From: Pseudeuparius sepicola
Taxonomy: Eukaryota; Arthropoda; Insecta; Coleoptera; Anthribidae
Length of the DNA stretch: 64,000 nt
Reading direction: 5' to 3'
Assembly (NCBI GenBank): GCA_963920635.1
Contig: OY987298.1
Span: 146,728,257-146,792,256, forward strand
The notes below the pieces were generated by a model. That model did no database searches, had not been told where the DNA came from, and saw nothing but the letters and a program-made list of their open reading frames with translations. Position numbers and translations under genes: made by a program. This document shows, one piece after another, positions 11,358 through 23,700 of this stretch (its first letter is position 1; every line of letters starts with the position of its first letter).

Positions 11358-11654
11358 AATTTTCGAAGAAAGGGCCAATGTCCATATTTGCAATATTATT
11401 TTCGGGCCAATGTCCATTTTTTTGCAACTAAAAAGAAATATACTAAAATAGCTAGAATCATCTTAAAATACGTACTTTTTACTCTATATGTCACCTCAAA
11501 TTGAAAATTGTCAGAAAAGCTTATTTGCATTTTTAAGCTCACAATAGGTAATTATAAATTCAAATTCATTTTTCTCGAATCAGCTGAAATGGACATTGGC
11601 CCTTTTTCTACCAAAGTACACAGAATTTAGTTTTAAGATAGAGTTTTCACTGCC

Positions 11655-11775
11655 AGTTTAAAAACACCTCTGGCATCACCGATTTGTAAACACTACCATA
11701 TATGTGTTGTTTATATGTATGTATTATGTTGTTAATATATACCATGGGACAAATGAACTACTGTCCATACAATAG
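11655..11775. repeat. Dispersed repeat, copy 1
   Basis: Contains ATACCATGGGACAAATGAAC and a CACCTCTG..ATC..GATTTGTAAAC segment, both also present in the same order and orientation at about 18945-19045. Part of an unnamed dispersed family. Confidence 0.5.
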
Positions 11776-12366
11776 TAGTATTCCTTCGATAGTGATTTAT
11801 TATTTATCTTATAGGGGACATATGAACTACAGGTATTTCTAAGGTTTATATAGTTCCAATGCAATAAAATAAGAGTGGCTTCTGTTGCTTTCCTTTTTAG
11901 CAGGATAATAGAATGACGTTTTGAAAAATTGTTTGAATGAAATAAAGTGGCAAAGGAATTTTAGGTCAAATAGCCCATTCAGATAATTCATCTAAATCGG
12001 TACAAAAGAATAAGCCCAATAGATTTTAAATTTGACATTATTGATGAAATAACTGTACAATTTGTTTGCTTTTTTATCTTATGTTATTCTTGACAATCTT
12101 AGTCTGACTAAATCACCAAAAGTACCCCAGATGTATTTTTAAAAGGCGATAACAAAAAAACTCCAAAATCTTTTAAACTAAAACGAACAAAAAAATATTC
12201 AAAGCTTTTTTATACTCAACTGACAACAAACGGGATTTTTTTATTTTGTACAAATGCAGAGGCAATTATTTGAAATACTTTTATATTCTAATATCTAGTG
12301 GAGTAGATGTGAGGGAGAAAAGAAATGAAAAAGAATAAAATAACACTGAAGAATTCCTAAAATACA

Positions 12367-12714
12367 AGAGTATCAAGAAAATGTGACACACAGTATTAGC
12401 TTTATTAAAAATGCAATTTGAACCCCTGATAGTAAATTTATCGAACTTCATTTTTTTTTTTGACAAAATTATGAAATTGCCACCAAAAGATAACCATTGG
12501 CAACAAAAATTCTTTATCACTATTATAAAATCTTAGTTCAAGTAGTATCAAGAAAATGTGACACACAGTATTAGCTTTATTAAAAATGCAATTTGAACCC
12601 CTGATAGTAAATTTATATCGAACTTCATTTTTTTTTGACAAAAGTATGAAATTGCCACCAAAATATAACCATTAGCAACAAAAATTCTTTATCACTATTA
12701 TAAAATCTTAGTTT
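12367..12714. repeat. Tandem duplication, 2 x about 175 bp
   Basis: The segment starting AGTATCAAGAAAATGTGACA at 12369 is repeated from 12544 with few changes, through AATCTTAGTT. Period is 175 bp. Non-coding, in ATRX intron 16. Confidence 0.8.
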
Positions 12715-12973
12715 TTTATTAGTAGTTCTGTTACTAGCGTTAACATGTTAGTTTCCATCCAAATTCAGATCTAATCAAAAGAACTTATCGACAACATTTC
12801 AATGAAAGAGTCTGCACTGATCATTTTGTCCAAACTTTCTTACCCAAAAGTTAGGCGGGCTCAAACCTTACTTTCTGTTACCATCAAAGTCAATGAGAAT
12901 TTTTTGGGTTAAAAGCATAATGCAACTGCCACATGCAATGACAAGGACATTTTCTGTTACATTGAGTATTATA

Positions 12974-13461
12974 CAGTGACCGGCAGAAAGTTGGACACAA
13001 ATGGAAAACTTTTTTATTATGAATTTCTCAGAAAATTTTATTCTTGATAAAAGTTGGTGCATCATTTTAAACTCAAAACGCACATATCAAAATTTAAATA
13101 CCTATATTTGGATACGAGGTAGCTTCAAAAATGTCAAAATCACTCAAGAGTAAAGTACCCTTATTTTTTAAAATATGGTAAAAAGTGACTTACAAAAGTT
13201 GTTTGGAATCAAAGGTGGATGTCAGATTTAAAGTCACAGCCACCTAGTAAAAAAAAGAAATTTAACTTTTTTTGTATTTTTTCTCGACCACCCTGTGTAT
13301 TACAAAAAAACAAAATACCGAAAGCGCAACTTATCATCGGATAACACATGAATTTGCCACTAAACTTTAATTTTGTTCGATTAGCAGCTAGAAATTTAAA
13401 TTAATCGAAATCAGAGTTTAAAAATAAAAAAATTTTGTCTCCAACTTTCTGCCGGTCACTG
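12974..13461. mobile_element. Tc1/mariner-type MITE, TA-flanked
   Basis: The left end CAGTGACCGGCAGAAAGTTG and the exact inverse at the right end (ending CACTG at 13461) are bordered by TA on both sides. The unit is 488 bp with no transposase. CAGTG ends and TA duplication are typical of Tc1/mariner derivatives. Confidence 0.8.
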
Positions 13462-13544
13462 TATATGGAGATTCAGCACTAGGTATAATGATTTTTGGCA
13501 ATTATTTTTCGACCGAAACAAAACAAAAATTAACAAAAACCTAC

Positions 13545-14025
13545 CGCTCTACACAGCATCGGCCGGCCGCCGAACGTGCCTACCCTAGTTTCCGGAATTT
13601 CCAACGGATCCTTCTGAACTTCCGGCGCAACCGCCATGGCGGCCTGAGCGACTCCCGGCACCGTCACCAGATGCCTCCTGATCACCTGCTTTCGCCCGCC
13701 CGCACTCGTCGCCGCGTTCTGACTCGTCGTCGCCGCGTTCTGACCTACGGCCGCGCCTTCGCCGACGCCTTGCGCCCCCGCCGAAGGTTTCTCGCTCCCG
13801 CCAACGACGATGACGGTCTCGGGCGTAGGGGCGGCCGCGGCCGCGGCGGGGGCCGGTCCGATTATCGTCACCGTCGGACCGCTCGTCGTCATGCCGTAGT
13901 TGACGGTGGTCGTTTTCGGCGGCGCGTTGTTGGACACATACACGTTGTTCGGGTAGATGGCCGGCCGGAACTGCATGTTGAAGTTGCTGACGGGGTCGGT
14001 GCGTTGCAACGCCGGGTTAAAAACG
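13545..14025 (-). CDS. ATRX: ATRX exon 16 (C-terminal low-complexity region)
   Basis: The acceptor is ACAACTTCCAG and the donor GTAGGT. It starts VFNPALQRTDPVSNFNMQFR and contains a poly-Ala run (GPAPAAAAAAPTPETV), an AATTSQNAATSAGGRKQ segment and KDPLEIPETRVG. GC is very high. The opposite-strand frame at 13488-14090 is a shadow. Membership in ATRX is inferred from phase and location; the sequence is not conserved outside close relatives as far as I can tell. Confidence 0.75.
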
Positions 14026-14350
14026 CTGGAAGTTGTACCGGGGATTTAGGGACGGTTGGAGGTGTAGGTGCCGTGGTGAGGTTTGATTAGCGTATAGTTT
14101 TAGAAGCAAGAGAGGAAAGGGTGCGAGGAACCAAGCAAATGCTGTTGATGTGTAACCTTTCGTTCTTTTTGATTGTTTCACATTTAGTGATTTTCACTGC
14201 AGCAAAAAAAATACCGCAAATGGGCAAATTCAAATATATAACGAACTCCAATATTAGGGAGGATATAACAAACCGTATTTTTCATGTGGATTATCTAAAC
14301 TCGGTTATAACGAATTATCGAGAGATTGTTGCCATTGGAATCATTTAGTT

Positions 14351-15675
14351 AAGCCCTGTTTAGAGTCGGCAATTTATATTGTCGGCAATAAAAATTGCTA
14401 ACATTTTTGTTGTGCGCACGCGCATTAACTCCGTTTTGAGTCATCTGTGGCAAGTTTTATTGTATTGCAAAAGGTAGCTCCAGACCTATTTTTATTGCAA
14501 TGGAAATTCTAGTATTTTTTAGAGATTTTTGTGCTAACAACCTTAGTAATAAAAAACACTACATAAATCTTCATTTTCTATGTTACTATTAGGATGTTTC
14601 TATGTTATTATTAAAATCTTTGGTAAAATTAATATAACCCGAAACACTATGTATACAGTCTACACACCGCAAAAACTTCAAATATTTTATTTACTAAATA
14701 TTTGGTTGGCAGTATTCACCAAAAAATAGAATTGCATTAGATAAATTGCCAACTGTAAACAGATACCACCATTGCAACAAACATTACGTGCAACCAAAAT
14801 GTCAGCAATTTTTATTGCCAGCAATAAAAATTGCCGACACTAAACAGGGCTTTAGGATGCCTTGCGCACCCTTAAATCAACTGGATTTTTTTTTTGCAAC
14901 AAATAATAATAGCAAAGAAGTTAGTATCAAGCACAATTCAAAAATTTTAAAAATATCCCAGTTGAATAAATTTAAGGGTGCACAAGACACCCTAAAGCCC
15001 TGTTTAGAGTCGGCAATAAAAATTGCTGACACTTTTGTTGCACGCAATGTTTGTTGCAAAGGTGGTATCTGTTTACAGTTGGCAATTTATCTAATGCAAT
15101 TCTATTTTTTGATGAATACTGCCAACCAAATATTTAGTAAATAAAATATTTGAAGTTTTTGCGGTGTGTAGACTGTATACGTAGTGTTTCGGGTTATATT
15201 AATTTTACCAAAGATTCTAATAATAACATAGAAAGATCCTAATAGTAACATGGAAAATGAAGTTTTATGTAGTGTTTTTTATTACATTTTTATATATTTA
15301 CCTACATAATATTGTATTAGGCGATAGGTGAATCCCCGGTTGTATCATAATAAATACGTAAATAACCTGGGTAAAACTAAATAAAACGCCGATAAAGTAC
15401 AAAAAAAATGCATTTTACACAAAAACTGTCGAAAACAGATTCAAGTTCGATCATTTAAAAAAAACGGGATTTTCGGGACCGCTATATCTCAACCCGGGAT
15501 TTTCGAGTCCCCACCGGGATCCCGGGATTTCGAAAATCCGGGATCCCGTCTGAAACCCCTCCGGGTAAAACTTGTCACAGATGACTCAAAACGGAGTTAC
15601 TGCGCGTGCGCACAACAAAAATGTCAGCAATTTTTATTGCCGTCAATAAAAATTGCAGACTCTAAACAGGGCTTT
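14351..15675. mobile_element. Large palindrome: two opposed AGCCCTGTTTAG-ended MITEs
   Basis: Left half (14351-14854) and right half (14994-15675) are imperfect inverse copies, both with AGCCCTGTTTAG..CTAAACAGGGCT ends and an internal CGGCAATAAAAATTGC word. Matching inner landmarks include CCGAAACACTATGTATACAG on the left and its inverse on the right. The right arm has extra sequence around 15300-15540. A 138-bp smaller palindrome separates the halves. Confidence 0.75.
14855..14992. mobile_element. Small palindromic MITE, copy 1
   Basis: Ends are GGATGCCTTGCGCACCCTTA and, read inward from the right, GGGTGTCTTGTGCACCCTTA, with inner CAACTGG/CCAGTTG arms. The centre is AT-rich. It sits at the centre of the 14351-15675 palindrome. 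A second copy is at 17103-17249. Confidence 0.7.
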
Positions 15676-16674
15676 TGTCTTCTTCATCCCCTTTTTCACT
15701 TCATTTCAAATAACTTGTCAAAAATGCAGCTTTCCTATTTGCTTCCAATCTATGTATGGCATGGCAGCACCCTTTGCGGATATGCATAATATATTGGAAG
15801 AGCAGCCAATTTTTTTCACAAAGTCGGTTCTGCGAATTTATTTGCTTGCTTTGCTTTAGTGGGTGCGTAATAATTGCGTAGTGAACATGTCCAATATTAA
15901 GAAAATTAGTCGAAAATTCATTTCTTTGTCAGTTAAGTTGCAAGATTTGTCAGTCTTTTATAACAAACGTTCATAATGTATTTTTGTATTTGTACTATGA
16001 TTTGGAAATTAATTTCCAACGGAAATAAGGTTACAAGTTATAAGCATTAAAAAATAAACTAAAAACTGATAAAACGCAGCAAAAGGATAGAGAATAACAT
16101 AAGCGATACAAATTTAAAGATGGAAAAGTTACACAAAAGGAAAACTACCAAGCAGCAGTGATAAATCTAAACCAAACCCATCAATGTCTAACTGAGCAAA
16201 AGGGAGTGCAGACACCTCCAAACAAACAAAAAAATAATAAGAAGGTAAGCGTATCCTCCGGTTTTTACTTACATTCGTCTAGGCAAGGAATAGGAATGTT
16301 CTTCTTTAAGTCTGTAACTAAAGTCAAAAAAGAGCAACAGCCAGTTATTCTCAAAGCAATGGGGTCAGTGTGTGACGAGGAGAAATCGGTAGAAGTTCCC
16401 TCTAAGCAAATCTCGCTTGACACAGTTTTCGAAAGATAGATTGTTTTTTTTTTTTGTTTTCTCGACAAATATTACTTTAGTTGTAAGGTGTAAAAATTTC
16501 AACATTTTATAAAACTTTACTGAATAGCTCAGACTGTAACATTATTGTAACATTTCTGGACGATGGAGTTTCAGTAAAGAAAAAGAGATTGTTATATACA
16601 ATATGTACACGGAATTTGGGTTAACAAGATAAAAAACTTTGTATATTTTACTTTCTGCGAAAATTTATTGTCCA
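15676..16674. other. Intronic stretch (ATRX intron 15), nothing firm
   Basis: Contains an open frame of 93 codons at 16158-16439 (+) that I do not recognise and do not call a gene. Otherwise AT-rich intron sequence. Confidence 0.3.
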
Positions 16675-17965
16675 CAAAAAAATTTGCTTGTAAAATAAGT
16701 AAGATTGGCATGGAGTGGTTTGTAATCAGATGTACAGGGTGAGCGAAACTCGACATCCCAGGCCTACAGCGGGAACAAGAAAACTCAAAATTTCGAAAAG
16801 GGGTTCTTAAATGGGACATACTAAGGTCCAATTATAAAAATTAGCTTTTTTGATGTTTGGGAAAATGGCCGCTGTGACGTCTTCGATATTATTTTCCCAA
16901 AAACATACCATTTTTTCCCTATGTATTGAAAGTCCTTATCATTCGCAACAACTTTTGTAGGAAAAGATTTTCTGTGTCTTTTATTGTTCAAAATATACAG
17001 GGTGAAATATGTAAAGAAACATGGAATTTTTTCTAATCATTTTCCGAAATCTAGCTAGCCATGGAAACAATTGATAGTCAGAAATTATTGAAGATTATGT
17101 TAGGGTGCCTTGTGCACCCTTAAAGTTATTCAACGGGGATATTTTTTAAATTTTTGAATTGTGCTTGATACTAACTTGTTTGCTATTGTTTGTTGCAAAA
17201 AAAATTAAAAATATTCCAGTTGAGTAAATTTAAGGGTGCGCAAGGCACCGCAACATACTCTTCAATAATTTTTGACTCAATTGTTTCCATGGCTAGCTAG
17301 ATTTCGGAAAATGATTAGAAAAAAATCCATGTTTTTTTACATATTTGACGCTGTAGATTTTGAACAATAAAAGACATAGAAAATATTTTCCCACAAAAGT
17401 TGTTGAGAATGATAAGGGAAAAAATGGTATGTTTCTGGAAAAATAATATGGATGACGTCACAGCGGCCATTTTCTCAAACATCAATAAAGCTAATTTTCG
17501 GTCATAATTTGAGCTTTCGTGTTCCTGCTGTTTCCTATAATATCTAGAGGCTCTTCATAAAATCCAACAATATATAGGTATAGATACATTACCAAAGGCA
17601 ACTTGTTTTGTTTCATGATTTTAAAAAGATGTTATTGTTGGCACATTTAAGGTTTGCAGTTTTTTTGATATGATTTTTAGAAGCAAAACAAAACCCTTGT
17701 AGTTTGTATTACCTTGAGTAGTCTATTCCTATATATCGTTGATAAAATCCGAGTGAAGAATCGAGAATTTTTTCTTTGCGTATTAGCGCAAAACTCCAAT
17801 ATAAAACTTGAGGTCCTCATTTAATTCAAACAACTTTTTATTTTGCATTTCTCTCTAAAATTAGAAGTATAGTACCATTTACAGACTTTTGCATTTTCTG
17901 GCCACTCTGTACATCTGAGGAGGAACCATTCTATTCCAATCTTACTTATTTTGTAAGCAAAAGTT
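16675..17965. mobile_element. Large fold-back element with TACAGGGTG inner ends
   Basis: AAAATAAGTAAGATTGG at about 16692 is mirrored by CCAATCTTACTTATTTT near 17936. TACAGGGTGAGC at 16733 is mirrored by GGCCACTCTGTA at 17911. GGCCGCTGTGACGTC at 16867 is mirrored near 17453. Arms are imperfect and the right arm is longer. A small palindromic MITE sits at the symmetry centre. Confidence 0.7.
17103..17249. mobile_element. Small palindromic MITE, copy 2
   Basis: Ends GGGTGCCTTGTGCACCCTTA and, read inward, GGTGCCTTGCGCACCCTTAA. It shares AAATTTTTGAATTGTGCTTG with the inverse of the copy at 14855-14992. It lies at the centre of the 16675-17965 palindrome. Confidence 0.7.
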
Positions 17966-18709
17966 TGTTATGAAGAATAAATGTGTCATCAAAAGTCAAA
18001 AAGAGGGGATAATCTTTAGATAATCTTGAGATTATCCTCGCATTAACTCAATCCACAGACATACTGTATAATGTATAAAACCATAAAACTACAAAAACAA
18101 CATAACAGCAAAATAAAGACCATCTAAGGTTCATGCCATCTTGTAAAAACTGTGCAAGGATTATCTTGCAAAAAAAATAACTGACTTGTCAAGATCATTT
18201 AACATCTATCTACACCGTATCACAAAAAAATATTCATCAAACCAAGAAAACTAGTCAAAATTATGATCGTTTAAAATATTTTCCTTTGCATTCACCATTA
18301 CTTTCATATATAGAATACATAACTTTAATACATTAACATAACTTACGGCAAAGTGCACGTAGGGTAGTATATTTGAACTACTTTTGAAAATGAGAAGTAT
18401 CATTAATAATTTTGTAGCAGATAGTTCTTCAATGAAATAGCCCAAATGGATACCTATTTTCTAATATACTATACATGGAAATTTTCTAAGAATCTTTAAA
18501 TTTTCGAATAAAGAAACAAAGAATTATATTTAAACTTTTTTTCACCAGCAAATACGTATTTTTGCACACCAAACCAAGAAATATTATATGGTTCAGTGCA
18601 AGACCCACGCAAACACAATTCAAGACCACTCTCAAACGGTGATGTTAAAAGATCCGACAATAAAACAAATAAAAGACACACGAAAATAAAAAAAATAGAT
18701 ATAACTTAC
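17966..18709. other. Intronic stretch, nothing recognised
   Basis: AT-rich. A short inverted word GATAATCTTGAGATTATC occurs near 18020. No coding or repeat structure otherwise. Confidence 0.3.
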
Positions 18710-18830
18710 GAATTATTGTAGCTGTCACTGCTAGTGCTCGGGAGGACGAGACTGCCGGCCGTCACAAACTGCGGCTGCGGAAACTGAGGCATCATGCTCG
18801 GATTGGCTGTAGGCGGCATCTGGGGTGGCT
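18710..18830 (-). CDS. ATRX: ATRX exon 15 (Pro/Gln-rich tail)
   Basis: The acceptor is GTGTATTCCAG and the donor GTAAGT (18704-18709). It starts with two bases that complete the Glu codon of exon 14. The product is EPPQMPPTANPSMMPQFPQP then QFVTAGSLVLPSTSSDSYNN, low in complexity. Assignment rests on phase, splice sites and position rather than on conservation. Confidence 0.75.
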
Positions 18831-18944
18831 CTGGAATACACAAAAACGACACACTGATACATTCAAACGTTCTTTCTGAATTAGAATTTATATGGAATGA
18901 CAAAGAGTGTCATCCAGAATGCATAGGTGTGCATAATCCTTAAT

Positions 18945-19045
18945 ACCTGCTTAGAAACACCTCTGACATCATTGATTTGTAAACAAAACACCAAGTTGAC
19001 AAGTATACCATGGGACAAATGAACTACTGCACATACAATACATTA
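18945..19045. repeat. Dispersed repeat, copy 2
   Basis: Same order of words as 11655-11775 (CACCTCTGACATC, GATTTGTAAAC, ATACCATGGGACAAATGAAC). Confidence 0.5.
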
Positions 19046-19734
19046 TAAAGCTAAGTTCATACAGCCGCGAATCGCGAACTTAGCAGCGAATATTCGCACA
19101 ATAAAATCGCATAAGCTGCACTTATTTCGTATACTTCCTATTTATTTTTTAATAATAAAAATAATAAATTTATTTATTCCAATGACGTCAAAACCTATAG
19201 ACAAGGTGCCCCATCGTTAAAATGCCCTTTATTCTGACTCCAAGATTAAATATATCCATACTACTCTAAAAACATGCTACAAACAAAGACAGAAAGTCAA
19301 CCATCAACCAACTATACACCCGGTGATTCCCGGTTATAGTTCCTCCAGAATCACACTTAGATATCGCATGTTTTTTCTTGTTTGGGGGTGCCGGAAGCAT
19401 CGGAACCTCACCTGAAGACTCGGGGGATGGTCTAACGACGCCAGCCTCCGAGCCCAGAGTCGAAATAAGTTCGCTACGGCTCGACAAAAAGGGGCAATTT
19501 CTGACAATCTCGCGACATTTTCGGAATAATTTAATGGAGCGCTTAGATTGTGATTAGTTCTGGGCGTCAAGCGTTTATCAAAACAAACCTGTCTATAGGT
19601 TTTTTTTAATTCCAATTATCACAGAAAGGTTAGGTCGGAAGTAAAATCACAACTACATACTTACAAAACTAGTCAGGAAAACAAATTGCAAACTGGTCCA
19701 AGGAGTAAAAAGCATTTCTTAAAAGTACCGACTT

Positions 19735-21676
19735 CCCAACAAACATTCCTAGTCAAGATTACCAATTTTTGGTTGAGTATTACCTATGGAGGTAAAATAT
19801 TACCAAGTTTTTCCTTCAGAAAATTGTTTAAAGTGAGAAAAACCTTAGAAGTTTTTGTGATCTAAAACTACTAATTTTCAACCTAATTATAAACTACATA
19901 AACGCTCAACTTTTAGGAAACTTTATTTGGTTATAATTTAGTTTATTATTACCTAAAATCAGGCCTTGAAGACAAGGAACATTTTACCATCAATTTTTGG
20001 TCAAAATTTACTTATTTTAACTTTCTAGATGCCCTTATAGTCAAAAGATAATTCAAGAAATGTTAGAGGTGATAAAGAAGTAAATTTCGTCTCAATATTT
20101 GTCCTTGTAGGTTAGGGTTAGGTTAGGTCAAAAATAGGTTAGATAGTTAAGTAATTATTACCTATATTCGACCTATTATATCCCTATAGGTTTTTGGTCA
20201 TTTTTTGAGTTTATATGTAACCTATTAATTACTATGAAGTTCAAAAAGACTAGTTTTTTGGGCTTGAAAGTAAAAACGGCTTAAAGAAGGTTAAAATTTC
20301 TTATAAAAATTACCATGAAGTAATATTATCCCAAAACAGTTTTTAAAGTACAGAAATGTTGGAGTGTGTTTATTCATGAAAATAAATCCTGAATACTGAA
20401 AACAAAGACTGATGTAGTCTAGCTTGTTTTGTTAGGTAGATACCTATAAGCTTGCTAAATTTGGATTTGGCATTATTTTCTATAAAGTAGATATTGTAGA
20501 AACATGCCTAAACACAAGGCTTTTCGTCATTCCTTTTCCTTTTATCGGGCCATAAGGAAGATAAAAAAATGAAGCCTTTGAAAAGGACGAGCCCGAGAGG
20601 TGTGAGTGTTCCGGAAGTGCAACCAGTTAACATCAATACGATATTAGAAGCCTCAGATAACTGTGCCGCAGATAATGAAATCAATTTGGAAGGGTTAGGA
20701 CAAATAGAAGAAGAAATTAATGAATCTCTCCATGGGCAACTTATGGGCAAGATCTTGTAAAATACGCATGCTCACACAAATAGCAAAAATCTCCTTATTA
20801 TTACCAAAAATAACCCTTATTATGACTTTAACTTGTTGGTCGCGTTATCCTTTAATAGGGAAAATGTAACTATATGGTCAAAATTCTTGGTTATTTTTTC
20901 CCTGATTTAAGAAATTATTACTTCAAAGTCTAAAAATAGGTAAAACGGAACTTTACAGTTAAGAGTTTATTTACTATCAAACAAACAACGATATCCTCCA
21001 TCTTGAAATCATAAATAATTAAAAAGTGTATGCAATTATCCTTCCAAATATGAAAAAAATCACACTTTGGGACACCAAAAACTCCTCAAAAGGTATGCTT
21101 GGTATGTTTTCTTGTCCTGTTCGAATTTTGTTAATAAACATTTTTGAAAATGAGAAAAAAATAATAGAAAATTTTTGTCAATACATAATATGTATGAGGC
21201 CCACGAGTTTTTTCGAAGTATTACACCTATAATATACAGAAATATTTTAGGCGCAAGGAGATTTTTGCACAGACAACAAAATTCAAACACCTTTAATAAT
21301 TCCATACCTACCTCTCGGCATACCTTTTAGTTATAAGGTCAAAGGCAGACGACATTTTCTTTTGCATGGGCCGTTTATAGAATAACATAACCATATTAAT
21401 AGAAAGTGAAAACTGCTGTTCTTCATTATGGTCAGATTTAGGTCCAAGTATAGACATAAATTACCTAATTATTACCTAATTTTTACTATTCACTGGTAAA
21501 TTTTACTAAAGCCCATAAAGTTATATTACCTATTTTTAACTTAAAAATAACTTCCACTTCATTCCCCACTTTCCACTTTTTTACCTGATATAGAGGTAAA
21601 CTGGTTTGGTCAAAATAAATTTCTGACTTGTTGGGTAGTAAAAATTAGGTAATTTTAACTTAGAATGTTTGTTGGG
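19735..21676. mobile_element. 1.9-kb element with CCCAACAAACATTC ends (ATRX intron 14)
   Basis: CCCAACAAACATTC at 19735 is mirrored by GAATGTTTGTTGGG ending at 21676. The interior is rich in TTACCTATTTTT-like words in both orientations. A 63-codon frame at 20569-20760 (+), preceded by a short ATG frame at about 20503, has coding-like composition but matches nothing I know. No target duplication is evident. Superfamily unknown. Confidence 0.5.
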
Positions 21677-21875
21677 TTTGCTCATTTGACAAATAAATTA
21701 TAATTATTGAATTTTACCCTGCTTGGTAGGTTATTGTAAACAATTGTTCCAATGTAGTAAGGGTTTGATTCATAAAGAGTTAATCTGTGTATAATGTAGA
21801 TTCATTCCATGTTGTTATTCCAAAAATTCTATTTTAGACTGTATATTCACGAGATTAAATAAATTCGAATCGTAC

Positions 21876-22083
21876 CTTTCTCCCGTTTCGTGAATTCCTC
21901 CCAAGCATCTTTCTTTTCGTCCTCGTTAAGATCTTCTTCGGGGCGGTTGGCCAAGAGGGCACGATGTTCGTGCCACTTGAAAACGCACGGCAACCTTTGT
22001 ATTAATTTGGCCAAAATTTTATCTTCGGGAACCATGGGAAGCGGTCGCTCTTTGTCGGCTTGCGGCCTGAGAGAGTACAGTTC
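21876..22083 (-). CDS. ATRX: ATRX exon 14 (post-helicase region)
   Basis: The acceptor is CGTTACTTTTAG and the donor GTACGA. It reads ELYSLRPQADKERPLPMVPE, DKILAKLIQRLP, FKWHEHRALLANRPEEDLNE and WEEFTKREK. This matches the ELYTF..MLPKDTILAELL..YHEHDSLL..LTEEER.AAW segment of ATRX. It ends with one base (G). Confidence 0.93.
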
Positions 22084-22149
22084 CTAAAAGTAACGAAAAA
22101 CAAACATTAACAAGTCAGAGTATGCACAATTTATTTTATATAAAATTTG

Positions 22150-23700
22150 AAAATCGTGGCACCTACCAAAAAATTCAAGGGATAGTTTTCATTTAATATA
22201 CCACAATACTTATTAAAATGTTTTTTTATGCGATTTAAAAAAAGAAACTTGATTTTCATCAAGTAGTTCAAACGCAACATTTCAAAAAATACAAACTTGA
22301 CTTGACTTGATTTTCATCAAGTAGTTCAAACGCAACATTTCAAAAAATACAAATTAAGCCTTGTCAATTGTCTGGCTATCTCTTGTAGTTTTTCCGTTAA
22401 TTTTGTATTTTTCTCCTTCGAAAAAATTAAATGTGCTCAAAAATAGTAGCACCTACGAAAAAATTCAAAGGATAATTTTCATTTAATATACCACAATACT
22501 TATTAAAATGCTACTTTTTCATGGAATTTATAGAAAGAAACTTGTTTTTCATCTAGTAACATTTATAAAACATTTCAACAGAATTGCACTGTATAAATTA
22601 AAATTTAACACATTCTTGCATCAAGCGTTCGATTCTAAACAAAATCAACCTCGTCAATTATTTCACTATCTCTTGTATTTTTTCGGTAAATTTTAACTTT
22701 TTTCCTTTGAAAAAATTAAATTTTCTCAAAAATCGTAGTAGCTACCAAAAAATTCAAAGGATAATTTTCATTCAATATACCACAATACTTATTAATTAAA
22801 ATGCTACTTTTTCATGGAATTTAAAGAAAGAAACTTGTTTTTCATCTAGTAGTTCAAACGTAACATTTCAAAAATGCACTTTTAGACAGAATGGCACTGT
22901 ATAAATTAAAATTTAACACATTCTTGCATCAAGCGTTCAATTCTAAACAAAATCAACGCCATCAATTTTTTGACTAGGTATCTCTTGTAGTTTTTCGATA
23001 AATTTGACTTTTTTTCGTTTGGAAAAATCAAATTTGCTCGAAAGTCGTAGCACCTACCAAAAAAATTCAAAGGATAATTTTCATTTAATATACCACAATA
23101 CTTATTAAAATGCTACTTTTTCATGGAATTTATAGGAAGAAACTTGTTTTTCATCTAGTAGTTCAAACGTAACATTTCAAAAATGCACTTTTCGACAGAA
23201 TGGCACTGTATAAATTAAAATTTAACACATTCTTGCATCAAGCGCTCAATTCTAAATAAAATCAACCTCTTCAATTTTTTGACTATCTCTTGTAGTTTTT
23301 CCGTAAATTTTAACTTTTTTCCTTTGAAAAAATGAAATTTGCTCAGAAATCGTAGCACTTACCAAAAAATTCAAAGGATAATTTTCATTTCATATACCAC
23401 AATAATTATTTAAATTGAATACAATTTCATGGAATTTATGGAAACTTGATTTTCACCTAGCAGTTCAAACGTAACATTTCAAAAATGCATTAAAAATTAA
23501 CCGCATTTTTGCATAAAGCATGCAATTCTGAATAAAATCAGTCTTGTCAATTTATTGGCTATCTCTTGTAGTTTTTCGGTAAATTAGATTTTTTTAATTT
23601 GAAAAAATTAAGTTTGCTCGAAAAATTGTAGCACTTACCAAAAAAATTCTCAAAGGATAGTTTTCGTTTAATATACCACGATACTTATTAAAATACCACT
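22150..23700. repeat. Tandem repeat, about 6 units of 280-310 bp (ATRX intron 13)
   Basis: The landmark CACCTACCAAAAAATTCAA or close variants starts near 22160, 22449, 22740, 23050, 23354 and 23632. Each is followed by TTTAATATACCACAATACTT and then a TTTTTCATGGAATTTATAG-like word. Units diverge by small indels. The array fills the intron between exons 14 and 13 almost completely. Confidence 0.85.

Larger units (their letters stand above)
9519..11634. mobile_element. Composite repeat with TTGGTAGAAAAAGGGCCAAT ends
   Basis: Near 9525-9555 the sequence reads TTGGTAGAAAAAGGGCCAAT and near 11583-11612 its inverse (ATTGGCCCTTTTTCTACCAA) occurs, so the ends face each other across about 2.1 kb. The word GGCCAATGTCC or its inverse recurs at about 9536, 9612, 9691, 9747, 9766, 9785, 11371, 11405 and 11590. 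At least two other inverted-end elements lie inside. No transposase was found. Confidence 0.5.

Noticed and set aside
13488..14090. 200-codon Arg/His-rich plus-strand frame
   Set aside because: Antisense of GC-rich ATRX exon 16.
16158..16439. 93-codon plus-strand frame
   Set aside because: No motif, no splice context, intronic position opposite to the gene; not distinguishable from chance.
19405..19560. GC-richer minus-strand block (FRKCREIV, LSSRSELISTLGSEAG) ending at a GTGAGG donor
   Set aside because: Looks exon-like, but exon 14 joins exon 15 directly in phase and no acceptor gives a phase-correct extra exon without a stop or loss of the frame.
20108..20135. TTAGG-like words (insect telomere repeat)
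   Set aside because: Only three degenerate units; too few for an internal telomere tract.
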